Assembly (NCBI GenBank): GCA_002946415.1
Contig: NJPS01000016.1
Span: 62,001 to 126,000 of the forward strand
Origin: Rutstroemia sp. NJR-2017a BVV2
Taxonomy: Eukaryota > Ascomycota > Leotiomycetes > Helotiales > Rutstroemiaceae
DNA: 64,000 nt
Reading direction: 5' to 3'
Under the pieces are notes generated by a model, which saw only the letters and a list, made by a program, of their open reading frames with translations, was not told where the DNA came from and searched no databases. Every line of letters starts with the position of its first letter. Positions within the stretch are counted from its first letter, which is position 1. Shown here piece after piece: positions 38,103 to 49,960 of the stretch. The position numbers and the translations under genes are program-made.

Positions 38103-39252
38103 CTAGCTTGCTTTTGGATCTCTAACCATGCAGTAGAGATCGCAAGTTTCTCCTTCATCGTCACACACCATCTTCTTCACGAAGTGGAACCCCATGGCTT
38201 CGTATATCTTCATATTCGGAACGTCTCGACTTGATTCAAGGTAGCACTTTTTACCTTCCTTATCCGCGATAGCTGTTACCTCCTTCGCCAATAACTTCCC
38301 TATACCTTTACCTTGGGCATCTGGGTGCACAACCATTATGTTGAGAAAGTAGTAGCCAAGAGGGTCAGTCCAGATTTCTGATTGGGCTTCTGCTTGCCTG
38401 TCTTTCCATATGTAATAACGCTGAAAATACGTCAGTAAAACTCCCGTGGCTGTCATCTTATTTTTGCTTGAAAGAAACAAGTTGCATGCAACTGTAGGGT
38501 TGCCTTGGCTCAATGCTTGAGCTACTTGGCAACCTTGTGCCACGAAGCTTCACGCTGAAGATAGACTAATTCGTCTCAAAACGAGAGAACAGCTACTCTG
38601 AAAGTAACAAGTAAAGCCGCTCAACGGGTAGATGCCACAGACATGATCGACGGATCTTGGGACCGATTTTGAACATAAACGACATCCTTGAGCTTACCTT
38701 CACATTCAAACCGCCGCGACCATACCATAGATTCATGCCAACTTGTTGACACCACATTGTCCATGAATCAAACCACTCGGCCCAGGTTTCCTTCGACCCG
38801 ATAGGGCGTGGCGGTAACCACATTGCCACACCTAGAACTCGGTCATTCTTGCTGTCTTTGGCGACATAGAACAGAGCGTTTCGGATTCCCCAACGACACC
38901 TAATGCCAAGAGAAACCGAGTTTCTAACAAGATTGAGCTAGCAACGAGTACCAAGATCAGCTTTTGTAGCGAATAAGTTTAGGAGAGTTTTGTGGATCTC
39001 GGCCATTACAAAACAAGTCCTCGCGGCAATTTCGCACCAGAAGTAATGCCGCGCAAGGCCGTTTTCTTGGGAGCTTGTCGGAACGAAACAGAGGCAGGAG
39101 AGAAATAAATGTAGGAAAAGTTTATTGCAAATTACCTTAGATCGATCATTGAAAACCCAGAGATTGTAAGGGTCTTCTTGGAATGCTTCTTGGATGACAT
39201 TGATTGCACCAGGGATATCGGTCTCGGTGAGAGGAGATATGTTAATGTCCAT
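38103..39252 (-). CDS. GNAT-family N-acetyltransferase
   Basis: Exons 39252-39136, 38937-38698 and 38420-38103 are all phase 0 and give 224 residues. The start MDINISPLTETDIPGAINV is the usual beginning of small fungal GNAT proteins. The acetyl-CoA motif A reads VVHPDAQGKGIGKLLAKEV (Q-x-x-G-x-G), followed by CYLESSRDVPNMKIYEAMGF, typical for this family. Exon 2 supplies SLGIRCRWGIRNALFYVAKD and a Trp-rich part. The substrate is unknown; relatives act on small amines or proteins. Introns are 198 and 277 nt. The gene lies tail to tail with the APH-like gene, with about 280 bp between the stops. Confidence 0.83.
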
Positions 39253-40748
39253 TGTGCGGATTTCAAAGAACAACCAAAGAAGCAAGTTCGAGACTGAGAC
39301 TGAGACGCAGGGGGCTACTGTATCCGAGAAGTGAAGTGGTGTGCTCGAGGCTCAAGCTCGTCAGTTTTGAAGCTGGAGGAACTCTTTATCGATACGGGTA
39401 ACGGGTGCAGTGCAGAGGAGCATTAGCATTTGCCAATTGCAAGAACAGCCGCTTGCTTGCTGCTTTAGGGAGGGGTAGCTTTCAAGCCGAGCCACACAAC
39501 CACCCCCCGTGGTTGAATGTGGGAAAATCTCCAGCTGCAGGTGCTACCTGCGTCTTTCCAAGTTGCAGAGCTTTGCATTGATATGTAGATTGGCCAATAT
39601 AATAACAAGCTTTCGAGATCTTCCTAGGCTTACCAGCCCTTCGTATTCCGATAATGGAACAAGCAACCTCTTTTCACAAATATCTGGTAAATGATATGAC
39701 GGGCGAATCTTGCTTGCGCCCTCTACACAAGTCGCACAACATGAACACCTCAGGGGTCTTGCGAGGTGTCAACAGCGTGGTGTCGGCATATGAGGGGAAA
39801 GGTCCAGGGGGGCCGAGACGAGGTGTGGTGTCATCTTGGATTACGCGAGGCTCAATCAGCCCTTCACCAGCTTCCTCAACTCCCTCAACTCCCTCAATTT
39901 CATGGCATGCGCGATGATTCCTTTTTGCACGCTGTCGCAGCACGTTGCCGCCCAGCGCAATTCTACAGTACTTCCTCCGCAGAATCAAAGTTTATTCTCT
40001 CAGTTTAAACAAAACCGCCAAAAGGGCTCTGGAAACTCGACCCTCAGACGGTGCCATTTTATCGCATACACGGTAAGCGGGTCTACGATGAAACCAGGGG
40101 ACTGTGCGCGAAACTCGCTCTCCGTGCCAGATATTCGTCAATGTTCCCCAATGTGACTCCAGAACGTCTTCTCGAAAGCGTCAATACCCAGTGCTGGTTT
40201 GATGATCTGCAGCAATCCGCGCAGGGGCTCAGGTAACCTTGAGTCTCAGATCAAACGCATTGATGCTCGAGAGACCGAACTCTAAGCTCGTTCTGGCTTG
40301 GTGGACAGTGGCAGAGCACGACAACCTGAGCGCAATGCTGCCGAATGCTGCGCAAGTGCAGCCTGACGGTCCCTTCCCACTTTGATGGCGTCGCAGATGC
40401 CAATCCTTTTGCATTCGTCTTTGACGTCCGGTTAACCTATACCGAGAGTAGCATAGGTCGTTCACGGAAGTGGACGTTTGCCAGACCAGCATAATCAGCA
40501 TGTCGCAGCCTCTCTTCCAATCGTCTACCTAGTTTTCACTTTTCTGCTTCTCTGAAGGCCCAAGATCTCTCTGACTCGGTTGCTTCTTCTTGTTAACCAT
40601 TTACACTTGCACTTGCACTTCCATTCTTCTCGCGGCTGGATCGTGACATTCTTTTCAACATTCTTTTCTAATCTGGTCCGGATCTGGCATCTCAATTTCT
40701 TACGTTCACTATCGTGCCATTACTTGAATACAGTAGGAGGAGTCAACA
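39253..40748. other. Intergenic with weak coding-like patch
   Basis: This is the upstream region of the GNAT gene and of the next plus-strand gene. A patch at about 39902-40236 has overlapping open plus-strand frames, one starting MACAMIPFC and one ending LLESVNTQCWFDDLQQSAQG. A strong donor (GTAAGC, 40072) lies between them, but no unique gene model emerges. A TCAACTCCC triplet repeat sits at about 39876-39898. Confidence 0.35.
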
Positions 40749-40811
40749 GTGCATGCTACATTTCAACTCGGCACTGTCGGTCGGAGCACAGGGGAAGCAA
40801 CGACTTGGCAG

Positions 40812-42538
40812 ATGATGAATAAGACGATGGCACCAATGCAAATGCAATCACGATCATATGTGCACCAATTGGCCCCAAAAAACATCATGCTGGACGATCT
40901 TCCAATAGTCAAGAGGGATGGAGGTGGGACATTCGATGGATTCAGAATCCCAAAGGGTGAACGGGATGGTAACGGCGGGGGCAGTAACAAGCACAGTGAC
41001 CGAGGGTCAGATGATGAAGATTCACCTCATCCACTACTGACGCCGCTGATTTCGACTACAACACGTTGGTTGACACAACCTCCCTCAACGGTCGTTGTAA
41101 TGCAGACGTCAATGGTAGGTGTTTGCGTTTGCGGAGAAATAATGGGCTATAATTAACTCTGCGCAGGTATACATCACGCCCCCCACTTCATCTACATCTA
41201 CCTCTACTTCTACCACGTCATCCAAGTCGACATCGACTACGTCGTCGTCAATATCTACGTCATCCTCCATATCGGTAACGACTTTTATACCCTCGACAAT
41301 TACGAATGCCCCAACTACTAGTATTACAGAAGGGTCTGGGCAAAGAAAGGGCATATGCTCAAATGACAATCCGACCTGTTCGGGGTCCAGTAGTATGGCT
41401 ATTAGCACAACAACCGTTTCTATGCCTTCTCTTCCTAGCGCACTATCAGACAGTGAACCATCTTCAAGTGGATCCCCCCAAAACTACCATGGAAACAACC
41501 ATGACAACAATGATCGTGACAGTGGTATCAATCCCATAACCGAAAAGGTTCTTATTAGCGCGGGATCCATAGGTTTGTGTTTCCGGTAAATTTTCAATGC
41601 CCAAAGCTGACTTGGTGGCAGGAATTTTCGTCATTATTGCAGCTATTATCTACTTAGTAATCAGGATGAAGAAACTCAATAGACTAGCGAAGGGAGACTT
41701 CTCCAAAAATGACCGTGCTTGGTATGGACGACGACGGAGCAGGACAGGTTCAAACAGACCACCGAGTTACTCTAGCGATAGAATGTCTCCTGATGGATAT
41801 CCAGATGAGAAGTTTGGTGAGCGAGAAATTGGTGGCTACTATGGACCAGAGAGCAAGCGCCCATTTTCGCGTACAGGAACTGCTCCAATCCAAGTTCGCA
41901 CAGATATTCAAAGACAACCGTCATCCAGTCGAAGCAACTATTCGGCTCAAACGATGTCCAATAGTCCCATCGTTGGCCCCAGCCCTACAGCCGCTCTTCA
42001 GAATCATGCCGAATTTTACTATACTCAGGCAGGAACCCTTCGGTCACAGCAATCAGGACAATCGTCAAATGCATATGACCCCACGCAAATGGAAGTCAAT
42101 CGCGTGAGCTACCTGTCTTCAATTTCATCCGGCTTTGGGGATCAACTCATCATGCCCGAAGGTGGCCCCCTGCCTGAAATTCCCGTTTCACGCTTTTCCT
42201 GGACAACAGCATCTCAAACCCAGCACAACCGTGACACCATTTACACAACGACCTCGGAAGAAACAGCACCACGATTCCGCACGGTCAATTCATGGGTAGC
42301 TCAGCAAACAGGGCGTGTTGAGCGGAAACAGCTGACCGATCAAGAAATCCCCGTCATGCCAGAGATTCCCGCTTCCTACAACATCCCCGAGGTTCCAGCG
42401 CCCTTGTTCTCGGCAGAGCGACATCAGCGCAATCCGAGCGAGAATCCGGCGTTCAAGCATCATCCGGGCGAACAAGTTGAGTTACAGACCGGCTCAAGGG
42501 TTCCGAGTGCGGTTTTAGATAGGAAGATTGGGATTTAA
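40812..42538 (+). CDS. Single-pass membrane protein with Ser/Thr-rich ectodomain
   Basis: Three exons are inferred: up to 41114, 41167-41572 and 41622-42538. From the ATG at 40812 this gives 541 residues; the frame is open upstream, but only from GTG. Exon 1 is polar. Exon 2 encodes a dense Ser/Thr tract (TSSTSTSTSTTSSKSTSTTS) and a small Cys pair (GICSNDNPTCSG). Across the second intron, a transmembrane helix is formed by VLISAGSIG + IFVIIAAIIYLVIRM, followed by a basic stop, KKLNRLAKG. The C-terminal 270 residues are a Pro/Ser/Gln-rich cytoplasmic tail. The layout (mucin-like outside, one helix, disordered tail) recalls Wsc/Mid2 wall sensors, but there is no WSC domain and no sequence match that I can name. 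No signal peptide is seen, so another 5' exon may be missing. Confidence 0.72.
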
Positions 42539-44363
42539 TTTGGTTTGAAATGAGGAAGAAGAAGAGGAACGAGACTCTTGAGCTTGAGCTTGAGCTTGGA
42601 ACGCTAAACTCATCTATCTACGTCCTTTTATGTATATATATCTCACACACACGTACACTCCTACACGGTCGTTCCAGCCTGGTGCTTGACTCGATTAGAT
42701 TTTGCATAGCGTGGAGCATTGGCATTGGCGGTTAGTTTTTTTTTTTTTTTTGCCAATTTTTTGCTTTTGAAGCGGTGGATGGGGACGGCATGGGGATGAC
42801 ATGATTTTAACATATTGTAATGCCAGGACGTGGCTGAGAAGCAAGGGATGGGAAAGGGCATAGCCACAGTTTTTTGGCCCGCTCAACAGAGTTGTTATTG
42901 TTGCGTGCTTATAAGACGGAATGAGGTTGGTTGGTGGGCTACTGTATGATAGATAGGTAGTGAGTGAGTAGAGGACGAGAAGCGGAATCTAGTAAGGGTT
43001 CTGGAAATAAATGGAGATGGAGGAGCTTCATCCTGAAATGTTACAGCGACTACCATAGCATGCATGGTGAAGAGAAGTCTTGTGGGGGAAGAGGGGATAG
43101 TTAGAATACTGCTGTTTTGTTGGATATTAAGGGAGATATATATTTGAAGTAGAAACTTACTTGAGATACACAGTATATATAGCTTTATGCACCTGCGATG
43201 CGTATCTTTCCCCTCCTTTCCTTTCTTCCCTCCATTTCTTCGTCTGTGTGTCGAATATCCTACCCGGTGTAATGTATACATACGACTCCTCCTAGCAAGT
43301 GGTATGATATGATGGAAGAAAGCTGGAATGGAATGAGATGGGATGGGATGAAGTAAACTAGGCAAGTGAAGTCAACTGAGTTGATTGTTTATCGCAAGAT
43401 CATAATAACTGGACTTAATTACTCCTCGCTCCACTCTTCTCCTTCGCTACTACTGTGTATAATCATTATTCCCTTTTCATTCGATACAAACAAATACTCC
43501 TATTCTTTCCCCATTTCCTCCCCCTTTAGATATAAATTTCCCGATATATGACCATCTTATCCCCCTCCCCTACCTCACCTTCCCCCCTCAAAACCCATCA
43601 AGATACCCCCCAAAAACACACTGACCTCCCCCCCAACTACCCATCCACCTAATCCTAATCTTCCATTCCCTAAACCTTCCCTACCTCCCCTACCTCTTCC
43701 CCGTACCTCAACCCCCACCCCCCCTTACTCATCCTATCCGCCCCCACCTAGCACGCGTATATAACATCGATCTGCTCAGCCCCACTAGCTTGTTTCACCT
43801 GGCTTCGATTCGAGTCGAGTCAGTCCTAGCGGATGGAAGATGAAGGCTCTAGTTCCTTCCGAATGCGGATATGGGATTACCCGGACGGGGCGAGAAAGAG
43901 AAGGTATCATGTGTCCCACCTACTTCCTCACCAGAAGATACAGTAAAAGTAGAAGTGGACGTAGCAGACCCAATACCACAAGAATCAAGAAGACGAAAGC
44001 CAAAAAGCAGACAGAGTGATAGTAGATAGATAATAAAGTAGTAATGATACTAGTCATAAAGTCATCACATTCATAAAATGCCTTCCTTCCATCCTTATAC
44101 CCATACCCATTCGGTACCATTCCTCCAATTCCAATCCAACTCCTAATCATGATATCTATATGCTTACTATATGATCTATCCCCTCCAGAACAAACCCAAC
44201 ACCAGGAGAAAAATCCATGCAAATAAACATAGAAAAAACGCACACTCCTTCTCAATCAATGTCCCATTCAACACCCCATCCGAATGCCGCTTCATACCAG
44301 CAAAAAGAAAATGGTATCACATCACATATCCAAACCAGCCCCCTCAACCACGCTCTTTCTTCC
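42539..44363. other. Intergenic, 1.8 kb between convergent genes
   Basis: This stretch lies between two convergent stop codons. It contains a GAGCTT repeat at about 42575-42598, a poly-T run near 42735-42752 and a very C-rich (G-poor) stretch at about 43558-43745. No gene is supported. Confidence 0.5.
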
Positions 44364-45833
44364 CTAGAAGAACACACTCCTCTTCTTCTGCATCTTCTTC
44401 CCACTTCCCCCAAAAAACCCACTCGAGCTAGCGGTCCCACTCCCCGGCGCCTGCAAATACGGACTACTCGGCGCGCCGGTACCTCCGCTTGCCCTGCGTC
44501 CAAACCAGCTATGGCTGGACCCCGTACCCGCACCACCAGGCGGCGACACAACCGGCGTGCTAAGCGGCCGCTGAACCGGGACAGGTCTCGAGTGCGGCGC
44601 ACTATGATACGGTGTGATGAGCTGCGGCGGCTGGGGGTGCGAGTTCCTAGGCGGCATCTGCGGCGCCGCGAACGAGACTCGATGATGTTGTGGGTGCGCG
44701 GGCGGCGAAGCAATCGGTTTGACGCCATACTGTTTCCTCAGGCGTTCTGTCTCCTTCGCAATTTCCGCCTCGCGTCTGCGGCGTTCTTTTTCCTCGTTCT
44801 CGAGCATCTGCTTGATGCGTTGTTCCTCGAGCGCTTCTGCGCGTTGGCGCTCGCGCTCTTCGGCTTCGACGAGGGCTTTTAGGCGGGCGGTTTCGGCGTC
44901 GATTTCCCACTGTGTGCGGGCGTTGACGGGGGAGGGGCCGTTGGGGTTTGTTTGCGTGCGTGCGGGGAGGCTGGGAGTGATGACGCCAGACATTATGGGG
45001 GAGCTGTTGGAGCGGGTTTCGCGGATGACGGGGCCGCTGTTGTTGCGTTTGCGGTTGGAGCCGGAGGGGGTGGTGTTGGGGGAGGAGATGTTGAACATTT
45101 CGCGGCTGGCGTTGAAGAATATGTCTTTGATGACTGCGGCTGATAATAGCAGTACCACTTCTAGACCCTTGAAATCCTCGACGTCGACACGATGCATATT
45201 TGGTTGGTAAACTGTGAGATCCTTTCCCCCCTTGAACATCGCGATCGGTATATCTGGTTCTTTACTCTTCTTGCCATCCACTGTCTTGCCCACCAGAAAG
45301 CACGATAAGTCCTTCGAGAACTTCCCATCCTTCTTCCATTTAAACGAAACCTTAAGCGTGAAATCCGATGCAGCGGGATCATTCTGGCTCCTGTCGAGCG
45401 CCGAAGCGGACGGGACCCGGAAACTAGTTTGAGGCATCTCGAACTCCCAGTGGTTAGAATTCGTCCATGACCCGCTGACTTGCTTGACCAGAACCTGCTG
45501 ATCCGGGTTGTACAGCTGGATGGTGAAGCCGTTCGGTACGATAGGGACAGGTGGCTGTGGAATGCCGTTTTGCGCGCGGATTTCGGCTTGCGAGAGAGTG
45601 GGTTGCGTCCATTCGGGCTGCACCAGAACCTCACCATACACGACGTCAGCGTTGTAAGAATCGCATAGCGCTACGGCATAGCAGTTCTTCGAAGCGGGAA
45701 GGTTGGGATCGGGTCGTCGAAACGAGTATTCTGGTTGGAGGTCGGAGCCATCTTGTCGTAAATAGATAGGGGTTGAGAGAGGAGATTCAGCCGATGCTTT
45801 GAAGAAGAACGTCGGCAGGTTTTCGTCGAGCAT
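44364..45833 (-). CDS. Uncharacterised conserved-looking coiled-coil protein
   Basis: This is a single-exon frame of 489 residues starting MLDENLPTFFFKASAESP. The first about 240 residues are ordered and alternate polar and hydrophobic (for example GFTIQLYNPDQQVLVKQVSG, SHWEFEMPQ-like and VSFKWKKDGKFSKDLSCFLV), suggesting a beta-rich domain. About residues 305-375 form a charged helix (ETARLKALVEAEERERQRAE, then KERRRREAEIAKETERLRKQ) that looks like a coiled coil. The last about 110 residues are Pro/Ser/Gly-rich and end SGKKMQKKRSVFF. I cannot name a family. There is no signal peptide or membrane segment. Other long frames on both strands over its 3' half are shadows caused by GC-rich codons. 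Confidence 0.75.
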   Translation of the reverse strand: MLDENLPTFFFKASAESPLSTPIYLRQDGSDLQPEYSFRRPDPNLPASKNCYAVALCDSYNADVVYGEVLVQPEWTQPTLSQAEIRAQNGIPQPPVPIVPNGFTIQLYNPDQQVLVKQVSGSWTNSNHWEFEMPQTSFRVPSASALDRSQNDPAASDFTLKVSFKWKKDGKFSKDLSCFLVGKTVDGKKSKEPDIPIAMFKGGKDLTVYQPNMHRVDVEDFKGLEVVLLLSAAVIKDIFFNASREMFNISSPNTTPSGSNRKRNNSGPVIRETRSNSSPIMSGVITPSLPARTQTNPNGPSPVNARTQWEIDAETARLKALVEAEERERQRAEALEEQRIKQMLENEEKERRRREAEIAKETERLRKQYGVKPIASPPAHPQHHRVSFAAPQMPPRNSHPQPPQLITPYHSAPHSRPVPVQRPLSTPVVSPPGGAGTGSSHSWFGRRASGGTGAPSSPYLQAPGSGTASSSGFFGGSGKKMQKKRSVFF

Positions 45834-47007
45834 ATCTGCCTTTAGATGCAGCTACAGCTACAGGCCCAGTAGTAGAGCAGGGCAAGGCAAGGTGCTGGAT
45901 GAGGTTGATTCCTTTCGATAGTCTAAATCGGTTCGAGGGTGGGGGCGGGGTGCAAGAGTGTAGTGCAGGTAGCGTAGAATTATCGAACAGACCCTTTCCT
46001 CCAAGAACCTTCAAGCAGAAACAAGCAAACGATGAAGGCTTTCCAGAAGTCGTAGAAACGGTAGCAGCGAACGAGAAACCTTATTAAATGTATATACGGA
46101 GAATACGCAGAGTGGATACCGATTACATATGAGATCTGAGCGGGGACGAATGCGATGAGGCTGAGGCTTCCCGCGCACATGCATAAACTACGGATCTGGT
46201 GGAAAAGATATTCCGAGCTAGAGCAAACGAGTCGGATCTGCGTCGCACGATTGGTCAAAAATATATTATTTCTATTTATGGCTATTCCATTTCCACATTA
46301 TATAAGCCGTCGCGCGTCTCTGGCAGTTGATTCGTCGGTTCGCAACATCGCATCCCCTTGGTATGAGGCTTCGCACAAGGCTTGTAGGCTTCTTCGTCGG
46401 AGAAATGGAACAGAACCCGTACAAAAGCTCATCAGTTGAGGACATCTCGTCACCAAAAGCATAAAATTTTGCTCTCCACGTAAGCTCGCTGCCGGCCATC
46501 CGACCGAATGCAACGCCATATAGTTATTTACACAGGTACATTGGTTCAATCGAACAATAAATCTGCTTCATTCGCTCGACCTTGCTCCTACATCTTCGCT
46601 GCAGCCCATCATCTCATCCTCTCCACGCAAGACATATCCATACCAAGCTGAGAAAACCCGTCCTTAGTTTCTACCATGCCATAGCAGCTTCCATAAGCTG
46701 CTAGGGGAGATCCAACCCAAGAGTGCGAGTAGTTCTATCCAAGAACTCTCTTCCACGTTGCCCACAAAAGAAATATCCAACCATTCATGTCGTGCACGTT
46801 GCGCCCCCATTTGACAAAGAAAAAGAGTAAATGGCTTAAAACAAATGAGAAAAAATGGCCCAATATCTGAACTTCCCAAGATTTCCTTTCCAATACAGGT
46901 AGAATACTATCACAACAGATTGCGGTATCGCCGGGTTTCGCTATGCAATATCAACCACCGCATCAACTCCAATAAACAATGACCAAAACAGAAAGTGACA
47001 ATCAAAA
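45834..47007. other. Intergenic
   Basis: This is the promoter side of the coiled-coil gene on the left and the 3' UTR of STE50 on the right. No convincing gene is seen; short frames show no protein-like pattern. Confidence 0.45.
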
Positions 47008-48663
47008 TCAGATGATGCCACCTGGAGGGTCGTACACGGACGAATTCGGTCCGCGGCCTCCGTTTCTGCCATCTAAGCCTGCACTTCCAGGGCCATCCGC
47101 CCCTGGATCCGCATTTGGACTTATTTTCCTTAACATAAACATAGGCTTTTTGCCTTCCTTATCGAGCTGTTTGAATAATATTAATGGCTTCTCCTCCATG
47201 CCCAAACACCTTTCCTTATCCCCATAAACGATATACAAAGCGTACTGTTCCCAAGGCGCATTAATGTTGTATTTCTTGAGAGCGGCAGGTAACACTTTGT
47301 AGCATGGATCTTCCATACTGACACGGAACGATTTGAATATCTCCACCGAAGCGCCACCTCCAGATCCGCCCGTTGATGGTGTGTCGAGGGCAGGCGTTTG
47401 AGCTCGTCGTTGAGGCATTGGTTTTGTGCTATCGCGGGAATATGTAGATTGAGGATATTGGTCGACGTCATTCTGGGGAAAGGTACTGCGGGCGGGGGTC
47501 TGTTGATCAGATCGATACGACCGTGATGCCAACGTGGACCCACTCATAGACCCCATCGAAGGAGGTGAAGTTGGTGACGGTTGATTCGGTGAAGGACCAG
47601 GAGATAGTGATTGAGCACCACCATTCATGGCATTCAGATGTGAAGAAGATAACACCGCTCTTTCGGCAGCGTTCGTAGGATCGAGAGCCTGTTCCATAAG
47701 AGACCGTTCTTGGCCGGATTGCATGAATGTGGGGGACGCATTCTTCGGCGTTGATTCCAGGAACAGCTTTTTTGTTGAGAATTTCCGCGATAGTCCACCA
47801 CCCGATTGAGTCGAAGATGGTGTAGGCGCAGGAGGCGAGATCGTGTTTGATGTGTCGTAGGAGTAAGAGCTGCTATTGGTATTGTTATTGGAGTTGTTAT
47901 TGTTGTTGTTGCCAGAGGGGTGATACGGTAAAGGTTGTCCCTCCTTCGCCATTCGAAATACCGGTAGAAGGTCTTCCCGCAATCTGGTGTATTCGGCAGT
48001 CAATCGTCGAAGCTCCATCTCCGCAACGCTCATTCGTTCGTCCCGTAACCTTAGTTGTTCCACCAGGTTCTTGATATCCTTCAGGGTCGCAGTGGCATAT
48101 TGTGCTTCGGCATCTGCTGCTAGAAGGAGGTCAGCCCCGCAATTGGACCAACAATAGGCGGCCGCTAAACTTACACAGTGGCACGTAGTGATCGCTTTCT
48201 ATAGGCACATCCTGTTTGATTTTTATATCATAGACGTTCTTCAGGATAGTGAGTCGATGTCCCACACTCGTAACTCCCATTTGTTTCAGGTCGTCATGTT
48301 GCAATGCTACCAAGGCCTCGCCCACAATCTCGTTTTCTATCCGGCACAGTTAGATGGGTGGCTGAGGGGTCAAACCATCCTAAACAGAGCCATACCTAAG
48401 AACTGATCACCATACTGCCGCAACCCCAGACTTCCAACGAAGTCCGCACAATCGTCGGCCGTCCATTCTGTGATGTTGGCTTCTGGTAGAGTATCGCCGA
48501 AGCCGTGATTGCCATAAGTCGTGGGAGTATGTTCGCTCGAGGAAAGGCCGTCGGAATCGGCATCTGAGTCGTTGGCTAGGACCGGGGAGCTGTTGTGCAC
48601 GCTTCTCTCGTACTCGTCGTCCGCATCGGATTCTGGGTATGCTGTGCCTGATTCGAAAGCCAT
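47008..48663 (-). CDS. STE50: Ste50 adaptor (SAM and RA domains)
   Basis: Ste50 links Cdc42 or Ras-type GTPases and the MAPKKK Ste11 in mating, filamentation and osmotic signalling. Exons 48663-48396, 48336-48175 and 48119-47008 join in frame to 513 residues. The N-terminus is acidic. The SAM domain begins TEWTADDCADFVGSLGLRQY and continues through ENEIVGEALVALQHDDLKQM and GVTSVGHRLTILKNVYDIK. A short coiled coil (ATLKDIKNLVEQLRLRDERM) follows. The Ras-association domain near the C-terminus has EIFKSFRVSMEDPCYKVLP and YALYIVYGDKERCLGMEEKP. A Ser/Asn/Pro-rich linker with possible MAPK sites separates the two. Length and order match filamentous-fungal Ste50 orthologues. The ATG chosen begins MAFESGTAYPES. 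Confidence 0.94.
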
Positions 48664-49960
48664 AATGATATTCAGAGGCCAAGGCAAAGATGCGCAATAT
48701 TGAGAGCAAAGAGGCTTGTCGCAGTAAAGTTCAAACCAAGTCCTTACAGAATTGAAGATGAAGGTTGTTTCGCTTAATCTCCTCAGATTGAGAGGTCAAA
48801 GCTCTGCGCTTAAATGTGCAAGTGTGGAGCGGGTGGATTGCGGAACTTGTCGAGCTTGTGTGGTACAAGTAAGGTAGAGCGCGCTGTACTTGGAAGGATC
48901 CGTAATAATCTGGACTGTAAGGTGGGCAGATGGGCGGGTGGTGCTTGCTTTGCTTGTCTGCTTGCGTGCGTGCTTGCGTGCGTGCGTGCTGGTGGTAGGT
49001 ACCTTTTTACGAACAGTGGATGATGAGTGGATGGCGAGGTGGATGCCGGAGTGGATATCTGTGTGTGTCTGCAAGTCTTCTTTTCGCAATACAGAGGCAG
49101 GAATGTGATGGAGTAGCACCTACGAAGTAGCATCCAAACTTGTATCAGCGGAGACCACTGTGCCGCAACACCACAATACCGCAGTATGCAGATACAGGCA
49201 AATATCACAAGGAGCTGCAAATTTCGCACGCAAGACAAACGCCCACAAAAGAGAAAATGGTCCAAAATAATCAATCAAAGCAGCCGCAAAAAGAAAGACT
49301 AATGAAATCATGCATGCTAGCTGCTTATAACCTCGAGCAAGGACCCGTTCTCAAGAGCAAATAGGATGCCAAAGAAAAGAATAAGCATTTCCTCAAACGG
49401 AACTGAAAGCGTTAAACCAAGCCTCAGTTATTGATTATCGGCTCCAAACAGTAACTTAGCAGACGACAACAGTTGGTGTACTCTCCAAATAGTGTATTTT
49501 GTTACGTGTTTATATGCCCTTTAGTCCTTCCCATGTCTCACTCAACAGCGGCAGCAGACATACACATATGCAAGAGACATTAAATCAATTATGCCTGCCC
49601 TCTTCTCTTGACTGACTGAAAAAGCACTAATTCCGATTCTACAACACAACAGAAACATCGAGACACTCTGTATATATAGACAAATAGACTCATCCACCCA
49701 AAATAAAATATAAAAGAGGAAACAGAATGCATATGCACCAGAGATGCAAGTTAGGACTAAATATCTACAACCGTACCTGCCGTGTATCGAATGAACAAAA
49801 TTCGAAAGATCCAAGATTGTGTGGTATAAGGTATTCCCATGCCCATGACCGCCCCTCCTTTTCCTCATTTACGCCGAAATGTAAGCCCCAAACCCACTCC
49901 AGCTTCATCATAAAATCATTGATTCATTCATGTATACAAATTTTGATCTGTATTGAATGC
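48664..49960. other. Intergenic: STE50 promoter and Tea4-like 3' UTR
   Basis: This is the spacer between tandem minus-strand genes. A GCGT/GTGC repeat lies at about 48956-48992. No coding feature is supported. Confidence 0.5.

Noticed and set aside
42731..42752. Poly-T run as a possible transposon tail or terminator
   Set aside because: No target-site duplication, element body or RNA gene beside it; simple homopolymer is sufficient.
44217..45210. Several long frames on both strands over the coiled-coil gene
   Set aside because: They are shadows of GC-rich codons of the 489-residue frame and show no domain or proper start.
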